Assembly: GCF_042662125.1 (NCBI RefSeq) | Contig: NZ_JBHSXL010000009.1 | Coordinates: 124,001 to 188,000, forward strand | Direction: 5' to 3' | Length of the DNA: 64,000 nucleotides | Origin: Halopenitus salinus | GTDB lineage: Archaea; Halobacteriota; Halobacteria; Halobacteriales; Haloferacaceae | Shown: positions 9,078 through 18,208 of the stretch, piece by piece | Layout of the letters: the number at the start of each line of letters is the position of its first letter | Position numbering within the stretch: position 1 is the first letter of the stretch | Notes under the pieces: model-generated | What the model was told of the DNA's origin: nothing | Databases searched by the model: none | The model's input: the letters and a program-made list of their open reading frames with translations, nothing else | Translations under genes and position numbers: made by a program

Positions 9078-9454
9078 TCGATCCGGTCTCGGTACTCGGC
9101 GGCGGTGAGGAGATCGTCGAACTCCCCGTCGTCCGCGGGGTCGATCTCGAGCATCCAGCCGTCGCCGTAGGGGTCCTCGTTGACCAGCTCGGGCGCGTCG
9201 AAGAGCGCCTCGTTGACGGCGACCACCTCGCCGGAGACCGGGGCGTACAGGTCCGAGACGGCCTTTATCGACTCGACGACGCCGAAGGTCTCGTCGGCCT
9301 CGATCTCCTCGCCGGGGTCGGGCAGTTCGACGAAGACGACGTCGCCGAGCTCGTCCTGTGCGAACGCGGAGATGCCGATCCGCACGGGGTCGTCGGTGGT
9401 CGTCCACTCGTGTGATTCCAGGTAACGACGGTCGTCGGGTACATCGAAGCTCAT
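9074..9454 (-). CDS. gcvH: glycine cleavage system H protein
   Basis: Lipoyl carrier of the glycine cleavage system, 126 residues, the usual length. The lipoylated Lys is in VVESIKAVSDLYAP and the N-terminus RRYLESHEWTTTDD is typical. The start at 9454 is supported by family alignment (MSFDVPDDRRYLESHEW) and leaves 19 bp after the gcvT stop; the open frame continues upstream into gcvT but without family similarity. It overlaps gcvPA by 4 bp. Confidence 0.96.
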   Translation of the reverse strand: MSFDVPDDRRYLESHEWTTTDDPVRIGISAFAQDELGDVVFVELPDPGEEIEADETFGVVESIKAVSDLYAPVSGEVVAVNEALFDAPELVNEDPYGDGWMLEIDPADDGEFDDLLTAAEYRDRIE

Positions 9455-9473
9455 GGTGTGGTGAAATGGAGGG

Positions 9474-10592
9474 TCAACGGTCGAGAAACGGGGGCGATCG
9501 CACGCGAGCACGCTTCCTCTCGCCGCGAACGACGACGCCGACCTCGGCGCCGTCCTCGGCGGCGTCCGCATCGAGGTAACCCAATCCGATGGGCTCTCCG
9601 AGGGTCGGGCTCATCGTACCGGAGGTGAGGTGACCGATCTCCTCCCCGTCGACGTCGGTCACGGCGTATCCGTTCCGGGGGACGCCGCGTTCGGTCAACA
9701 CGACCCCCGTAAACCGCTCGTCGGTCCCCGCGTCCGACTGGGCCGCGAGCGCGTCCCGGCCCCGGAAGTCGACGTCGAGGTCGACGACGAATCCGATCCC
9801 GGCCTCGTAGGGGGTCCGCGGCTCCGCGTCCGGATCGAAGTCCTGTCCCGAGAGCAGAAAGCCCATCTCGATGCGGAGGGTGTCGCGGGCGCCGAGCCCG
9901 CAGGGGCGACACTCGAGGGCGCCCCAGACCGGCTCGGCGTCCTCGCTCGCACAGAGGACCTCGAAGCCGTCCTCGCCGGTGTAGCCGGTCCGCGCGAGGA
10001 GGCACTCGACGCCGGCGATGCGGGCGTGGTCGAACTCGAAGCGGCCGAGGTCGCGGACGTCCGCGAGATCGGGGCGTCCCGTCCCGGAATCCGGGTCGGC
10101 AGCCTCGGCGACCAGGTCCGGCGCGTCCGGGCCCTGGACGGCGACCATGGCCCACTCGTCTGTAACGTTCTTGACGGTTGCGTCGAGGTCCGCCGCGTCG
10201 CGGTGGTCGACCCAACGTTCGTAGGCCGCCTCGTCGTGGCCCGCGTTCGGGACGAACAGGTAGGCGGGGTCGTCGGAAAACCGGCGGTAGACGACGACGT
10301 CGTCGAGCATGATCCCCTGGTCGTCGGTGACCGCGGTGTACTGCGCCTCGCCCGGATCGAGGGCGGCGACGTCGTTCGTGGTGAGCCGCTGCATCAACGC
10401 CGTCGCGTCCGGTCCGGCGACCTCGATCTCGCCCATGTGGGAGACGTCGAAGATCCCCGCCGACTCGCGGACCGCCGCGTGCTCGGTCCGGATCGAGTCG
10501 AACTCGACCGGCATGTCCCACCCGCCGAAGTCCACGAACGAGGCGCCGGCCGCCTCGTGGACCGCGTGAAGTGGCGGTGTGCGTCGGGCCAT
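9474..10592 (-). CDS. gcvT: aminomethyltransferase (glycine cleavage T protein)
   Basis: Transfers the methylene group from aminomethyl-GcvH to tetrahydrofolate (or the haloarchaeal folate), releasing ammonia. The 372-residue protein has HEAAGASFVDFGGWDMPVEF and AGIFDVSHMGEIEV at the N-terminus and GLGARDTLRIEMGF in the C-terminal half, all typical of GcvT. It is the first gene of the gcv operon. No clear TATA box is visible upstream; the weak candidate is the AT-richer stretch near 10615-10630. Confidence 0.96.
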   Translation of the reverse strand: MARRTPPLHAVHEAAGASFVDFGGWDMPVEFDSIRTEHAAVRESAGIFDVSHMGEIEVAGPDATALMQRLTTNDVAALDPGEAQYTAVTDDQGIMLDDVVVYRRFSDDPAYLFVPNAGHDEAAYERWVDHRDAADLDATVKNVTDEWAMVAVQGPDAPDLVAEAADPDSGTGRPDLADVRDLGRFEFDHARIAGVECLLARTGYTGEDGFEVLCASEDAEPVWGALECRPCGLGARDTLRIEMGFLLSGQDFDPDAEPRTPYEAGIGFVVDLDVDFRGRDALAAQSDAGTDERFTGVVLTERGVPRNGYAVTDVDGEEIGHLTSGTMSPTLGEPIGLGYLDADAAEDGAEVGVVVRGERKRARVRSPPFLDR

Positions 10593-10737
10593 GTCGACAC
10601 CTCGCCCGCTCGCGCCAAAGGTTTTGCCATGGCGTCCGCGCGGACGGGACCCGGGACCGTTCGCGGGAGGAGCGAGGACGACCGATCGACGGCGAAGCGA
10701 TCAGCACGCATATGCCGACGCGAGCGATACGGGACGT

Positions 10738-11355
10738 ATGGACGCGGAAGGAGACGGAACGGACCGGGACTCGGGGACCGCCGGGGACGCGGGTCCGGAG
10801 GTCGGCGGTGAGAGGGGTCCGGACCCCGACGCGAAGGCGACTGTGGACCCGGAGACGGATCCCGTCACGGACCCCGAAGCGGATCCCGTCCCGGATCCGA
10901 ACCCGAGCGGGATCGGCGGCTTCCACGTCGACCGGACCGTCGGCGTCGCGCTGTTCGTCGACGGGCCGAACGTGTTGCGCGACGAGTTCGACGTCGACCT
11001 CGACGACGTTCGCGAGGCGGCGGGCGAGGAGGGACCGCTCGTGACGACTCGGCTCTACCTCGACGAGCACGCGACGCCGGGGCTCATCCAGGCGGCGGAG
11101 GCCCGCGGCTTCGAGGTCGTGATCACCTCGGGGGACGTCGACGTGAAACTCGCCGTGGACGCGACGCGGTTCGCGGCGGAGGGGCGGATGACCACCCTGG
11201 CGATCGCCTCGCGCGACACCGACTTCAAGCCGGTCCTGGAGACGGCGAACGGATACGGCGTCCGCACGGTCGCGATCGCGCCCGGCGAGTTCGGCCGGTC
11301 GGACGCGCTCCGAAACTCGGCGACGGACTCCGTCACGCTCGACGGCGACGTCTGA
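10738..11355 (+). CDS. NYN (PIN-like) domain protein, putative RNase
   Basis: A 205-residue protein. Residues about 1-55 are a Asp/Pro-rich low-complexity leader with DPETDPVTDPEADPVPD-like repeats. The rest is a NYN domain. Acidic residues expected for a metal-dependent PIN-like nuclease are visible in VALFVDGPNVLRDEFD, TSGDVDVKLAVDA and ASRDTDFKPVLE. The family corresponds to archaeal TIGR00288-type proteins with proposed RNA cleavage roles; activity here is inferred. ATG 10738 is chosen because a TATA-like GCATATG (10709-10715) lies 26 bp upstream, suggesting a leaderless message. Confidence 0.85.
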   Translation: MDAEGDGTDRDSGTAGDAGPEVGGERGPDPDAKATVDPETDPVTDPEADPVPDPNPSGIGGFHVDRTVGVALFVDGPNVLRDEFDVDLDDVREAAGEEGPLVTTRLYLDEHATPGLIQAAEARGFEVVITSGDVDVKLAVDATRFAAEGRMTTLAIASRDTDFKPVLETANGYGVRTVAIAPGEFGRSDALRNSATDSVTLDGDV

Positions 11356-11405
11356 GCGAACGCGGGGGCTGAGGGCGGACAAACGGAACGGTCAGGAGCG
11401 AGGTC

Positions 11406-12662
11406 TCAAGCGGAGACCGGCTCGCCGAAGGCGTAGACGGTGTTGTGGCCGGTCACCTCGACGGTGGCGAACTGGCCGGGCTCGAGGCCGTGTTCGTCCG
11501 CGTTCTGAACGATGACCTGTCTGTACGCCGAGTCGCGACACTTCACCGAGTCGCCGGTCCCCTCCCGGACGACGAGCACGTCCCGGACGGTCCCGACCAT
11601 CGACCCGTAGGCCTCGCCGACGACGTCCATCTTCAGCTCGGACATCGCCTTCGAGCGCTCCTTCTTCACCGTCCCGCCGAGGCCCTTCATGTCGGCGGCG
11701 TCGGTGCCCGGCCGCTTCGAGAATCGTGTCACGTTGATCTTCTCGGGCCGGACCTCCCGGAGGAGGTCCATCGACCGCTCGTGGTCGTCGCTCGTCTCCG
11801 TCGGAAATCCGACGATGAAGTCCGTAGAGAGCGTCCAGCGGTCGAGGCGATCGTCGAAGGTCGAGACGATCTCGCGGAACTCGTCCACCCGGTGTTGTCG
11901 CCGCATCGACTCGAGGACCTCGTCGCTGCCGGACTGTACGGGCGCGTGGATGAAGTCGTAGAGCTTCTCGTTGCGGGCAAAGACGTCCGCGAGCTCCTCG
12001 CGGATGCCGTGGATGCCGCCCGGGTTGGCCATGCCCAGGCGCACCCGAAAGTCGCCCTCGATCTCACAGATGCGGTCGAGCAGCTCGGGGAGCTTGCGCT
12101 CGCCGTCGTCCCACCCGTAGACGCCGGTGTCCTGGCCGGTCACGCGGATCTCCTTCGCCCCGGCGTGGACGAGCGCGCGGGCCTTCTCGAGGTTGTGCTC
12201 TATCGGCGGGGAGTCGACGCGGCCGGTCGCGAACTTCGTGATGCAGTACGAGCAGTTCGACATGCAGCCGCGGGCGATGGGGAGGATGCCGACGACGCCG
12301 TCGAGCACCGGCTCGGCGTCGGCGGTGGGTGTCGGACACTCCCCGTTTCGCACGTGGGTCGGTACCTCGTCCCAGTGGAGGACCTCGGCGTCGATGCCCG
12401 CCTCGCGGAACTGTTCGCCCTGCGCGAGCGCCATGCATCCCGTGACGACGAGGTCCGCGGTCTCCTCGGCGAGCTCCTCCGCGCGCCGGAGCATGTTGCG
12501 TTCGGTCTTCTCGACGACGGTGCAGGTGTTGAGGATGGCGACGTCGGCGTCCCCGGGACCGTCGGCCGGACGGTGACCGCCGTCCCGCAGGGCGCGTTCG
12601 ATCTGCCGGCTCTCACCCCGGTTCGACGTACAGCCGTACGTCTCGATGTGGTACGTCGCCAT
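11406..12662 (-). CDS. tRNA (t6A37) methylthiotransferase, archaeal MtaB type
   Basis: Radical-SAM enzyme of 418 residues that converts t6A to ms2t6A at position 37 of tRNAs reading ANN codons. The N-terminal MTTase domain shows its three cluster cysteines in YGCTSNRGE, LNTCTVVEKTE and VTGCMA. The radical-SAM cluster is RGCMSNCSYC (CxxxCxxC). A TRAM-like RNA-binding domain ends the protein (VRDVLVVREGTGDS...FATVEVTGHNTVYAFGE). The ATG at 12662 matches the family start MATYHIETYGC; the frame stays open about 840 bp further upstream only by codon bias. Confidence 0.94.
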   Translation of the reverse strand: MATYHIETYGCTSNRGESRQIERALRDGGHRPADGPGDADVAILNTCTVVEKTERNMLRRAEELAEETADLVVTGCMALAQGEQFREAGIDAEVLHWDEVPTHVRNGECPTPTADAEPVLDGVVGILPIARGCMSNCSYCITKFATGRVDSPPIEHNLEKARALVHAGAKEIRVTGQDTGVYGWDDGERKLPELLDRICEIEGDFRVRLGMANPGGIHGIREELADVFARNEKLYDFIHAPVQSGSDEVLESMRRQHRVDEFREIVSTFDDRLDRWTLSTDFIVGFPTETSDDHERSMDLLREVRPEKINVTRFSKRPGTDAADMKGLGGTVKKERSKAMSELKMDVVGEAYGSMVGTVRDVLVVREGTGDSVKCRDSAYRQVIVQNADEHGLEPGQFATVEVTGHNTVYAFGEPVSA

Positions 12663-12830
12663 CGGTTGTCCCCGATAGCGCGCCTGCGGGCAAAAGGACG
12701 ACGGATCAGGCTTGGAAAAATACGGGTCGAATCCGGACACCCCCGCGGAGACCCCGACCGAACCACGGTACCGAACCACGTCGTCTCCCCGTGTCGTGCC
12801 GGTTTTCACGCCCCCGACGCAAGGCGGCGT

Positions 12831-13037
12831 ATGGGCTTTGGAAGCTACGACGAATCCGAACAGGAGACGCAGAGCCAGGACGACGAGGACGACTCCGAGG
12901 CCGTCAACGTCCACGAGAACGAACACGACGGCTCGGTCTCCTTCGAGAGCGAGGCGTCGACGGACGACCTGGTCGGGCGACTCTCGGAGATGCGGGACGC
13001 CGAGGACGACGCCGAAGGCGACGCCGACACCGCGTGA
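12831..13037 (+). CDS. small acidic protein, DUF5786-like
   Basis: A 68-residue, extremely acidic protein beginning MGFGSYDESEQ. A short conserved-looking core HDGSVSFESEASTDDLVGRL lies at residues about 32-52. It resembles the haloarchaeal DUF5786 family of unknown function. It is probably soluble and has no membrane segment or cysteines. It is transcribed away from the methylthiotransferase, about 170 bp from it. Confidence 0.75.
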   Translation: MGFGSYDESEQETQSQDDEDDSEAVNVHENEHDGSVSFESEASTDDLVGRLSEMRDAEDDAEGDADTA

Positions 13038-13124
13038 GCCTGCGCGGTCGGAGAGACGCACGGACGCCGATCGCCGCGGAGGGGCGTCCGGGAGGACTTT
13101 ACGGCCGCGTCCGGTACGTCCACC

Positions 13125-13820
13125 GTGAATCCCGCCGACGTCCACGACCAGTGGGCAAGCCGATCCGGGGAATACTCGCCGCAGTACTACGCCTACTACG
13201 GGCCCGACGAGCGGAGCGAGCGGGTCCGCGAGGTGTTCGATCGGGTTCTCGAGCGGGACGCGTCGATCCTCGAGTTGGGCTGTAGCTCCGGGCGTCACCT
13301 CGCGCACCTGTATGACGCCGGCTTCGAGGACCTCTCGGGGATCGACCTCAACGACGAGGCGTTCGAGGTGATGGCCGAAGCCTATCCGGAACTGGCCGAG
13401 GCCGGAACGTTCCACGTCGGGTCGATCGAGGAGATCGTTTCCGAGTTCGAGACCGACCGATTCGACGCGGTCTACTCCGTCGAAACGCTCCAGCACCTCC
13501 ATCCCGACTCCGAGTGGGTCCTCGAGGAGCTGTGCCGGATCACGGCGGATCTCCTCGTTACGGTGGAGAACGAGGGCGATATCGAGGATGACGCCCAGGA
13601 CGACGTCGGGGATGACGCCCAGGGCGATCTGAACGCCGACGTCGAGAACGACGTCGAGAACGGAAGCGGGACGAACGCCGCCCCCGAGGTGAACTACGTC
13701 GACGAGGACTTCCCGCTTTATTATCGCGACTGGAACCGCGAGTTCACGGAACTCGGACTCACCCAGATCGAGGTCCGATCGGGCGACCGCGACGTTCTTC
13801 GGGCGTTCCGAGTGGAGTGA
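13125..13820 (+). CDS. class I SAM-dependent methyltransferase
   Basis: A 231-residue methyltransferase. Motif I is ILELGCSSGRHLAHL near residue 47, motif II DLSGIDLNDEAFEVM, and the post-II segment FDAVYSVETLQHLHPD. A Asp/Asn/Glu-rich stretch (about residues 148-190) with repeats of the type DDVGDDAQGDL splits the C-terminal part before the final beta strands. The start is GTG at 13125; no upstream ATG gives a better fit. The substrate is unknown. The gene converges on a membrane-protein gene. Confidence 0.82.
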   Translation: MNPADVHDQWASRSGEYSPQYYAYYGPDERSERVREVFDRVLERDASILELGCSSGRHLAHLYDAGFEDLSGIDLNDEAFEVMAEAYPELAEAGTFHVGSIEEIVSEFETDRFDAVYSVETLQHLHPDSEWVLEELCRITADLLVTVENEGDIEDDAQDDVGDDAQGDLNADVENDVENGSGTNAAPEVNYVDEDFPLYYRDWNREFTELGLTQIEVRSGDRDVLRAFRVE

Positions 13821-13844
13821 AACGTCGAGAGACCTCGGGACCCC

Positions 13845-14492
13845 TCAGTCGGATCGCTCCGCGTGCGCTCCCCACGTCTCCCAGATCCGGGCCGCCACGA
13901 CGAGGTAGCCGACGATGACGATGAGCAGCCGCTCGCCGGAGTAGGCGAGCGGGAAGATCCGTTCGACGTCCGCGGGTTCCTCTCCGGGAGAGGGATTGAC
14001 GCCCGTGTAGTAGTGGGTGTTCTCGGTCGTCCCGCCGACCGTGCCGCCTTCCTCTAAGTCGACGAACGTCTGAACGAACCCGCGCTGGTTCGAGAGGAAC
14101 GCCCGTCCCTCGAGCTCGTAGAAGCGGTCGTGGAGCGGCCACAGGAGGTTGACCCCGTTGACGAAGGCGTCGTGGAGCGTGTGTCCGAGGGTGGCCGCGA
14201 CGACGGCGACCCAGAACACCCGGACCCCCCGATCGCCCCAGCGTGAACGAACGGCGGATCGGTCCCGCCACCGCACGTCCCACGCGAGGAGCGCGAGCGC
14301 GACAGCCGGCCAGACGAGGTTGTGAAACAGCGCGCGGTGGAGTCCGGTGGCCCACACGTCCACGAACGTGTCGAGATCGATCAGGGCGGCGACGAGCAGG
14401 ACGGCCGCGATTCCCTTCGCGTCGAAGCGTCGCCCCAACAGCGCGGTTCCGATCAGTCCCGCGAACGCCACGTGAACGAGGGTCGACGGCAT
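13845..14492 (-). CDS. YdjM-like membrane-bound metal-dependent hydrolase family protein
   Basis: A 215-residue membrane protein with about four or five hydrophobic segments. His/Asp residues sit in the first half as expected for the YdjM/LexA-regulated membrane hydrolase family: MPSTLVHVAFAGLIG, ALIDLDTFVD, LHRALFHNL, LGHTLHDAFVNG. A TATA-like CCTAATCA on this strand about 25 bp upstream of 14492 supports this start and a leaderless message. The biochemical activity of the family is not established. Confidence 0.8.
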   Translation of the reverse strand: MPSTLVHVAFAGLIGTALLGRRFDAKGIAAVLLVAALIDLDTFVDVWATGLHRALFHNLVWPAVALALLAWDVRWRDRSAVRSRWGDRGVRVFWVAVVAATLGHTLHDAFVNGVNLLWPLHDRFYELEGRAFLSNQRGFVQTFVDLEEGGTVGGTTENTHYYTGVNPSPGEEPADVERIFPLAYSGERLLIVIVGYLVVAARIWETWGAHAERSD

Positions 14493-14553
14493 ACCGATCC
14501 CAGGACCCGTTCGTGATTAGGGGTTTCGTCGGAGCGGGAGGGTCAAAGGGACG

Positions 14554-14967
14554 TCACTCGATCCGTTCGACCCGCTTCGAGACCGTCTCCTCGAGGGCGG
14601 CGGTCAGGTTGTAACAGACCGAGACGCAAAGCCCCGCGGAGAAGATCGTGACCCGAGCGCCGATCGGGGCCTCGATCAGAAAGTGCGTGAGGCCGATCGG
14701 AACGAGCGCGGCCAGATAGTGTACGGCGGCCAGGACGTGATACGACGGGGACGAATCGAGCTCGATGGTGTCTATCGCCCCGCCGAAGGTGGTGACCGCG
14801 AGCAGCGCGAACCCCGTGATCGCGCCGGTGGCGTAGGCGATCACGCCGGGGGAGGCGAGGACGCCGAACCGTTCGATGAGGAGCAGTCCGGAGCCCCAGA
14901 ACGCGATGGTGAACCCGTAGGCGAACGACTCGTCGACGAGGATGCCCCGGAGGAGCGTGCGGTTCAT
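14554..14967 (-). CDS. hypothetical membrane protein
   Basis: A 137-residue protein with four likely membrane helices: FTIAFWGSGLLLI, GVIAYATGAITGFALLAVT, YHVLAAVHYLAALVPIGL and VTIFSAGLCVSVCYNLTA. The start MNRTLLRG is preferred; an upstream in-frame start would add 35 Arg-rich residues unlike the rest. I do not recognise a named family. It lies 61 bp upstream of the YdjM-like gene on the same strand. Confidence 0.72.
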   Translation of the reverse strand: MNRTLLRGILVDESFAYGFTIAFWGSGLLLIERFGVLASPGVIAYATGAITGFALLAVTTFGGAIDTIELDSSPSYHVLAAVHYLAALVPIGLTHFLIEAPIGARVTIFSAGLCVSVCYNLTAALEETVSKRVERIE

Positions 14968-15097
14968 CGATCCGTCAGTCACGCGCGCGAGACATAAGTG
15001 CTCGCGGCATCGTCCGAGAGGGGAGCGAAATCGCGAGGATGCTAAGCGAATCCCCCGAGCCCGGGGGTTCACGATCCGGGAGTTCGCGAGCCGGGAG

Positions 15098-16462
15098 TCA
15101 ACGGTACGCCTCGAACTCCCGACCGAAGGCCAGGAAGTATCCGGTTCCGACGACGCCGACGGCGGCCGCGACGGTGAAGGCGACCTCGGGACTCACGAAC
15201 TCCCAGAGGTACCCGCCGAGGGCCGCGCTGGGGATGACGATCGTATTCCGGAGGAGGTAGTAGGTCCCCGTGACGCGACCGCCGGACCCTCGCTCTGCGG
15301 GGCCGACGATCAGCGCCTTGTGGGAGGGCAGCCCGGCGAACCGGAGCCCGGAGAAGGCGAAGACGAGGACCATGGTCCACTCGATCGAGAGGGCTGGAGA
15401 CAGGATCGCGGGTGCACCGATGAGCACGACCGGAAAGAGGGCGTACACCGAAAAGCCGAGCGCGACGACCGGCTTGAGCCCGATCCGCTCTGCGGCCTTG
15501 GCGGCCGGCGCCATCGAGAGGAGGGCGATCAGCATCTCGACGCCGAGGAGGTACCCGAAGAACGCCTCCGGGGAGAGGTCGACGGCGAACGATCGACCGA
15601 GCGCCGACACGGTCGCATCGAGCCCGACCTCGTAGAACTGCGTGATCACGAGCACGAAGAAGACGTAGACCATGCCGTTCGCGAAGCGGACGAGCGTGTC
15701 CCCGACGAGCAGCGGCCGAAGCTCCGGGGGCATCTCGCGGAGGTCGCGTCGGATCGCGTCGATCCCGGAAAACGAGTCGCCGAGGGTGTCCTCGCTCGCG
15801 TCGTAGAGGAGGTGCTGGGCGACGGTCCCGACGATTCCGAAGACGACCGCCACGGCGAGGACGTACCGGAAGCTCACCTCGAAGTTCGGATGGAGGCCGA
15901 TGAGGACGGCGGCGAGGACCGGGCCGATCAAAAACGCCGTCCGCCGGAACGTCTCCGTGCTGGCGAAGCCGGCCGCGAGCCGCGAGGGATCGGTCGCCTG
16001 TTTGACCACTGCGAAGGTCGCGCCGAGCCCGAACGACTTCCAGGCCTGCGCGAAGACCAGCCCGACGAAGATCCAGATCCACGGCCGGATCGCGACGTCG
16101 GCGACCGTGATCGTTCCGACGCTCGGGGCGAACAGCCAGACGGCGAACCCGAGCGTCGACACCAGTCCGAACAGCGTCAACGCGTACCGCGATCCGAGCC
16201 GATCGGAGATCGCGCCGCCGGGGTACGGATAGACGGCCGAGATGACGTTGCCCGCGGTGCCGAAGAGCCCGACGACGAACCCCGAAGCTCCGAGCGCCAC
16301 CATGTACTCGGGGAGAAATCGGTTCGTCATCTGGAAGCCGAGGCTGAACGCGAACATCGCGAGCGACAACACGAGCACGTCGCGCTCGAGGGCGAAGAAC
16401 CGTCGAAACGCGTTCAGAGCCCCCGATTCGTCCAGGTCGTCCGCCGATCGATTTCGTGTCAT
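15098..16462 (-). CDS. major facilitator superfamily transporter
   Basis: A 454-residue protein with about twelve membrane segments. The central loop is KAAERIGLKPVVALG, and an MFS-type motif A-like stretch ISDRLGSRYALTLFG follows the second helix. The substrate cannot be inferred. The start at 16462 (MTRNRSADD) is preferred over 16531 because the TATA-like CCTTTTTGC on this strand lies near 16534, which would place the upstream codon at or before the promoter. Confidence 0.86.
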   Translation of the reverse strand: MTRNRSADDLDESGALNAFRRFFALERDVLVLSLAMFAFSLGFQMTNRFLPEYMVALGASGFVVGLFGTAGNVISAVYPYPGGAISDRLGSRYALTLFGLVSTLGFAVWLFAPSVGTITVADVAIRPWIWIFVGLVFAQAWKSFGLGATFAVVKQATDPSRLAAGFASTETFRRTAFLIGPVLAAVLIGLHPNFEVSFRYVLAVAVVFGIVGTVAQHLLYDASEDTLGDSFSGIDAIRRDLREMPPELRPLLVGDTLVRFANGMVYVFFVLVITQFYEVGLDATVSALGRSFAVDLSPEAFFGYLLGVEMLIALLSMAPAAKAAERIGLKPVVALGFSVYALFPVVLIGAPAILSPALSIEWTMVLVFAFSGLRFAGLPSHKALIVGPAERGSGGRVTGTYYLLRNTIVIPSAALGGYLWEFVSPEVAFTVAAAVGVVGTGYFLAFGREFEAYR

Positions 16463-16822
16463 GATCGGATTCGCCGCGGTCACCTCGAGCGGGTCGGCGG
16501 CCTCGTTCCTACGTGGATCGTAGGGGGGCAAAAAGGACCACCATGCCGACGGAGACCATCAACAGGAGGACGTTGAGTCCGGCCGCCTACCCGTGGTCAG
16601 TCGCCCCGGGGCTTGACCCCGAGGTATTCCGCCCTGACTGCGGATACATATCGGTGGGAGTGATCGACGACTTCCCCAACGCGGATCGACCCCGTCGGAG
16701 CGATCGATGGCCGTACGATCCAATGGAGAAGAAGCGGGCTCGGCACTCACGACCCGCTGCGGCCCTCCCGGCCCCGATAAGCCAACCGAACACCCTTCTT
16801 GTAGCGCCCGGTATATGCACCA
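16463..16822. other. gene-free stretch with a small hairpin and a possible coding relic
   Basis: Within 360 bp I see a short stem CGGGG-cttga-CCCCG at about 16617-16631. On the minus strand there is a peptide frame ending AEYLGVKPRGD-stop that looks like the tail of a lost gene but has no start or recognisable body. A second minus-strand frame shows a hydrophobic 20-residue stretch. None of these is supportable as a gene. Confidence 0.4.
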
Positions 16823-17707
16823 ATGCGTGTTCTCGTCGTTGGATCGACCGGGTTCGTCGGCAGTCGGCTCGTCGAGTCGCTGCGCTCGGCCGGCCACGAA
16901 GTCGTCGCCTTTTCGAGGAGCGCGAGCCGGTCGACGTTCCCGGACGACGTCGAGAGATTCGAAGGCGACCTCGGTGACCCGGCATCGCTGAAGGGGCTCT
17001 GTGAGGGGATCGACGCGGCCTACTACCTGATTCACTCGCTGACGGCCGCGAATTTCGCGGAACTGGACCGGACGTATGCCCGCCGGTTCCGGGAGCTGGC
17101 GTCGGCGGCCGGCGTCGACAGGGTGGTCTACCTGAGCGGCATCAGCGGCGATGAGCGGAACCTCTCGCCACACCTCGCCTCCCGCCGGGAGGTCGAGTCG
17201 GTGCTCGAGGCAGGGAGCTTCGATCTGACCGTTCTCCGGGCGGCGATCATCATCGGTGCCGGCAGCGCGAGCTTCCGTATCGTCGACGACCTCACCGACC
17301 GACTGCCCGTGATGGTGGTCCCGAAGTGGGTTCGGACGCCGTGTCAGCCGATCGGCATCGAGGACGCCGTCGCCTACCTGATCGGCGTCCTCGACGTCGA
17401 CGAGACCCGGGGCGGAACCTACGACATCGGCGCGCCGACGGTGTGGTCCTACGAGTCCCTGCTGAAGTTGACCGCCCAGGAGAAGGGAAAGCGCGTCCTG
17501 ATCGTGCCGGTGCCGGTGATGTCCCCGAGGATTTCCTCGCACTGGCTCCGACTGACAACGGACGTCCAGTACGCCATCGCCCGGCCGCTGGTAGAGAGCA
17601 TGCGGAACCCCGTGACGGTCGACCCCGAGCGCGATCTGCAGTCGGTCGTCCCCATCGATCAGACGCCGGTCGAGGTGGCGGTCCGGCGGGCGCTTGCGGA
17701 GGACTGA
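16823..17707 (+). CDS. NAD(P)-binding SDR-like protein (NmrA / NDUFA9-like)
   Basis: An atypical short-chain dehydrogenase/reductase of 294 residues. The N-terminal Rossmann motif is VVGSTGFVGSRLV. Other landmarks are YYLIHSLTAANF, the strand VDRVVYLSGISGD and the segment SRREVESVLEAGSFDLTVLRAAIIIG. The usual YxxxK catalytic pair is not evident, as in NmrA/NDUFA9-like family members that bind NAD(P) and may act as chaperones or regulators. No co-directional neighbour lies within 500 bp. Confidence 0.85.
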   Translation: MRVLVVGSTGFVGSRLVESLRSAGHEVVAFSRSASRSTFPDDVERFEGDLGDPASLKGLCEGIDAAYYLIHSLTAANFAELDRTYARRFRELASAAGVDRVVYLSGISGDERNLSPHLASRREVESVLEAGSFDLTVLRAAIIIGAGSASFRIVDDLTDRLPVMVVPKWVRTPCQPIGIEDAVAYLIGVLDVDETRGGTYDIGAPTVWSYESLLKLTAQEKGKRVLIVPVPVMSPRISSHWLRLTTDVQYAIARPLVESMRNPVTVDPERDLQSVVPIDQTPVEVAVRRALAED

Positions 17708-18208
17708 TCAGGGCTCCTCGGCGGAGGGATCCTCGACAGGTATCTCTCGGGCTCGGCGGAGGTCCTCGAGGTGGGCTGCGGCGTCCGCCGACAGCGGGAA
17801 CGTGCCGTCGAGTTCCGCCACCGTTCGCCCGTGGATCAGTCGTCCGAAGGGGACGCCCCCGACAGCGTAGGTTCGTTTCAGCCCGTCAACGAGCGGGTCA
17901 GCCAGGCACGTCCGGCGGAGGACTTGCGAGACGGTCTCCTCGCCGACGTGGACGGAGTCACCCTCAACGAGGATGAACGCGAAGGGGCGAGCATCGAACT
18001 GCGCCTCGAGGAACGCCTGTACAGGCTCTGCGTCCCAGCGGACGGCCACGATCTCGTCCGACCGATGGGTGGCCGCCTCGACGACCGCGCGGAACAGCGG
18101 ATTGCTACCGTCGTAGACGAGGAGCGACTTTTTCACGGGGGCTGTAGGTGCTTTGAGGGTTTGAGTGTTTGTGAGGAGGGGGTCGTCTAGACTGGCCTCG
18201 GCACTCAT
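17708..18208 (-). CDS. DCC (DUF393)-like protein lacking the Cys pair
   Basis: A 166-residue protein. The core KKSLLVYDGSNPLFRAVVEAA aligns by eye with the DCC/DUF393 start (VLYDGxCxxC), but both cysteines are replaced (DGSNPLF). The later GDSVHVGEETVSQVLRR matches the family's G-x-x-A-v region. DCC proteins are thioredoxin-like thiol-disulfide proteins; without cysteines, redox chemistry is unlikely. The start at 18208 is uncertain: GTG at 18136 directly before KKSLLVYDG is an alternative. It converges with the SDR-like gene, with the stops back to back. Confidence 0.62.
   Translation of the reverse strand: MSAEASLDDPLLTNTQTLKAPTAPVKKSLLVYDGSNPLFRAVVEAATHRSDEIVAVRWDAEPVQAFLEAQFDARPFAFILVEGDSVHVGEETVSQVLRRTCLADPLVDGLKRTYAVGGVPFGRLIHGRTVAELDGTFPLSADAAAHLEDLRRAREIPVEDPSAEEP

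Noticed and set aside
6474..9170. 898-codon plus-strand open frame over the gcv genes
   Set aside because: It lies antisense to gcvPB and gcvPA, both with clear motifs; the frame exists because stop codons are rare in this GC-rich antisense phase.
12663..13502. Upstream extension of the methylthiotransferase frame
   Set aside because: The extension overlaps the DUF5786-like gene and the methyltransferase gene on the other strand and lacks family similarity; the protein starts at MATYHIETYGC.
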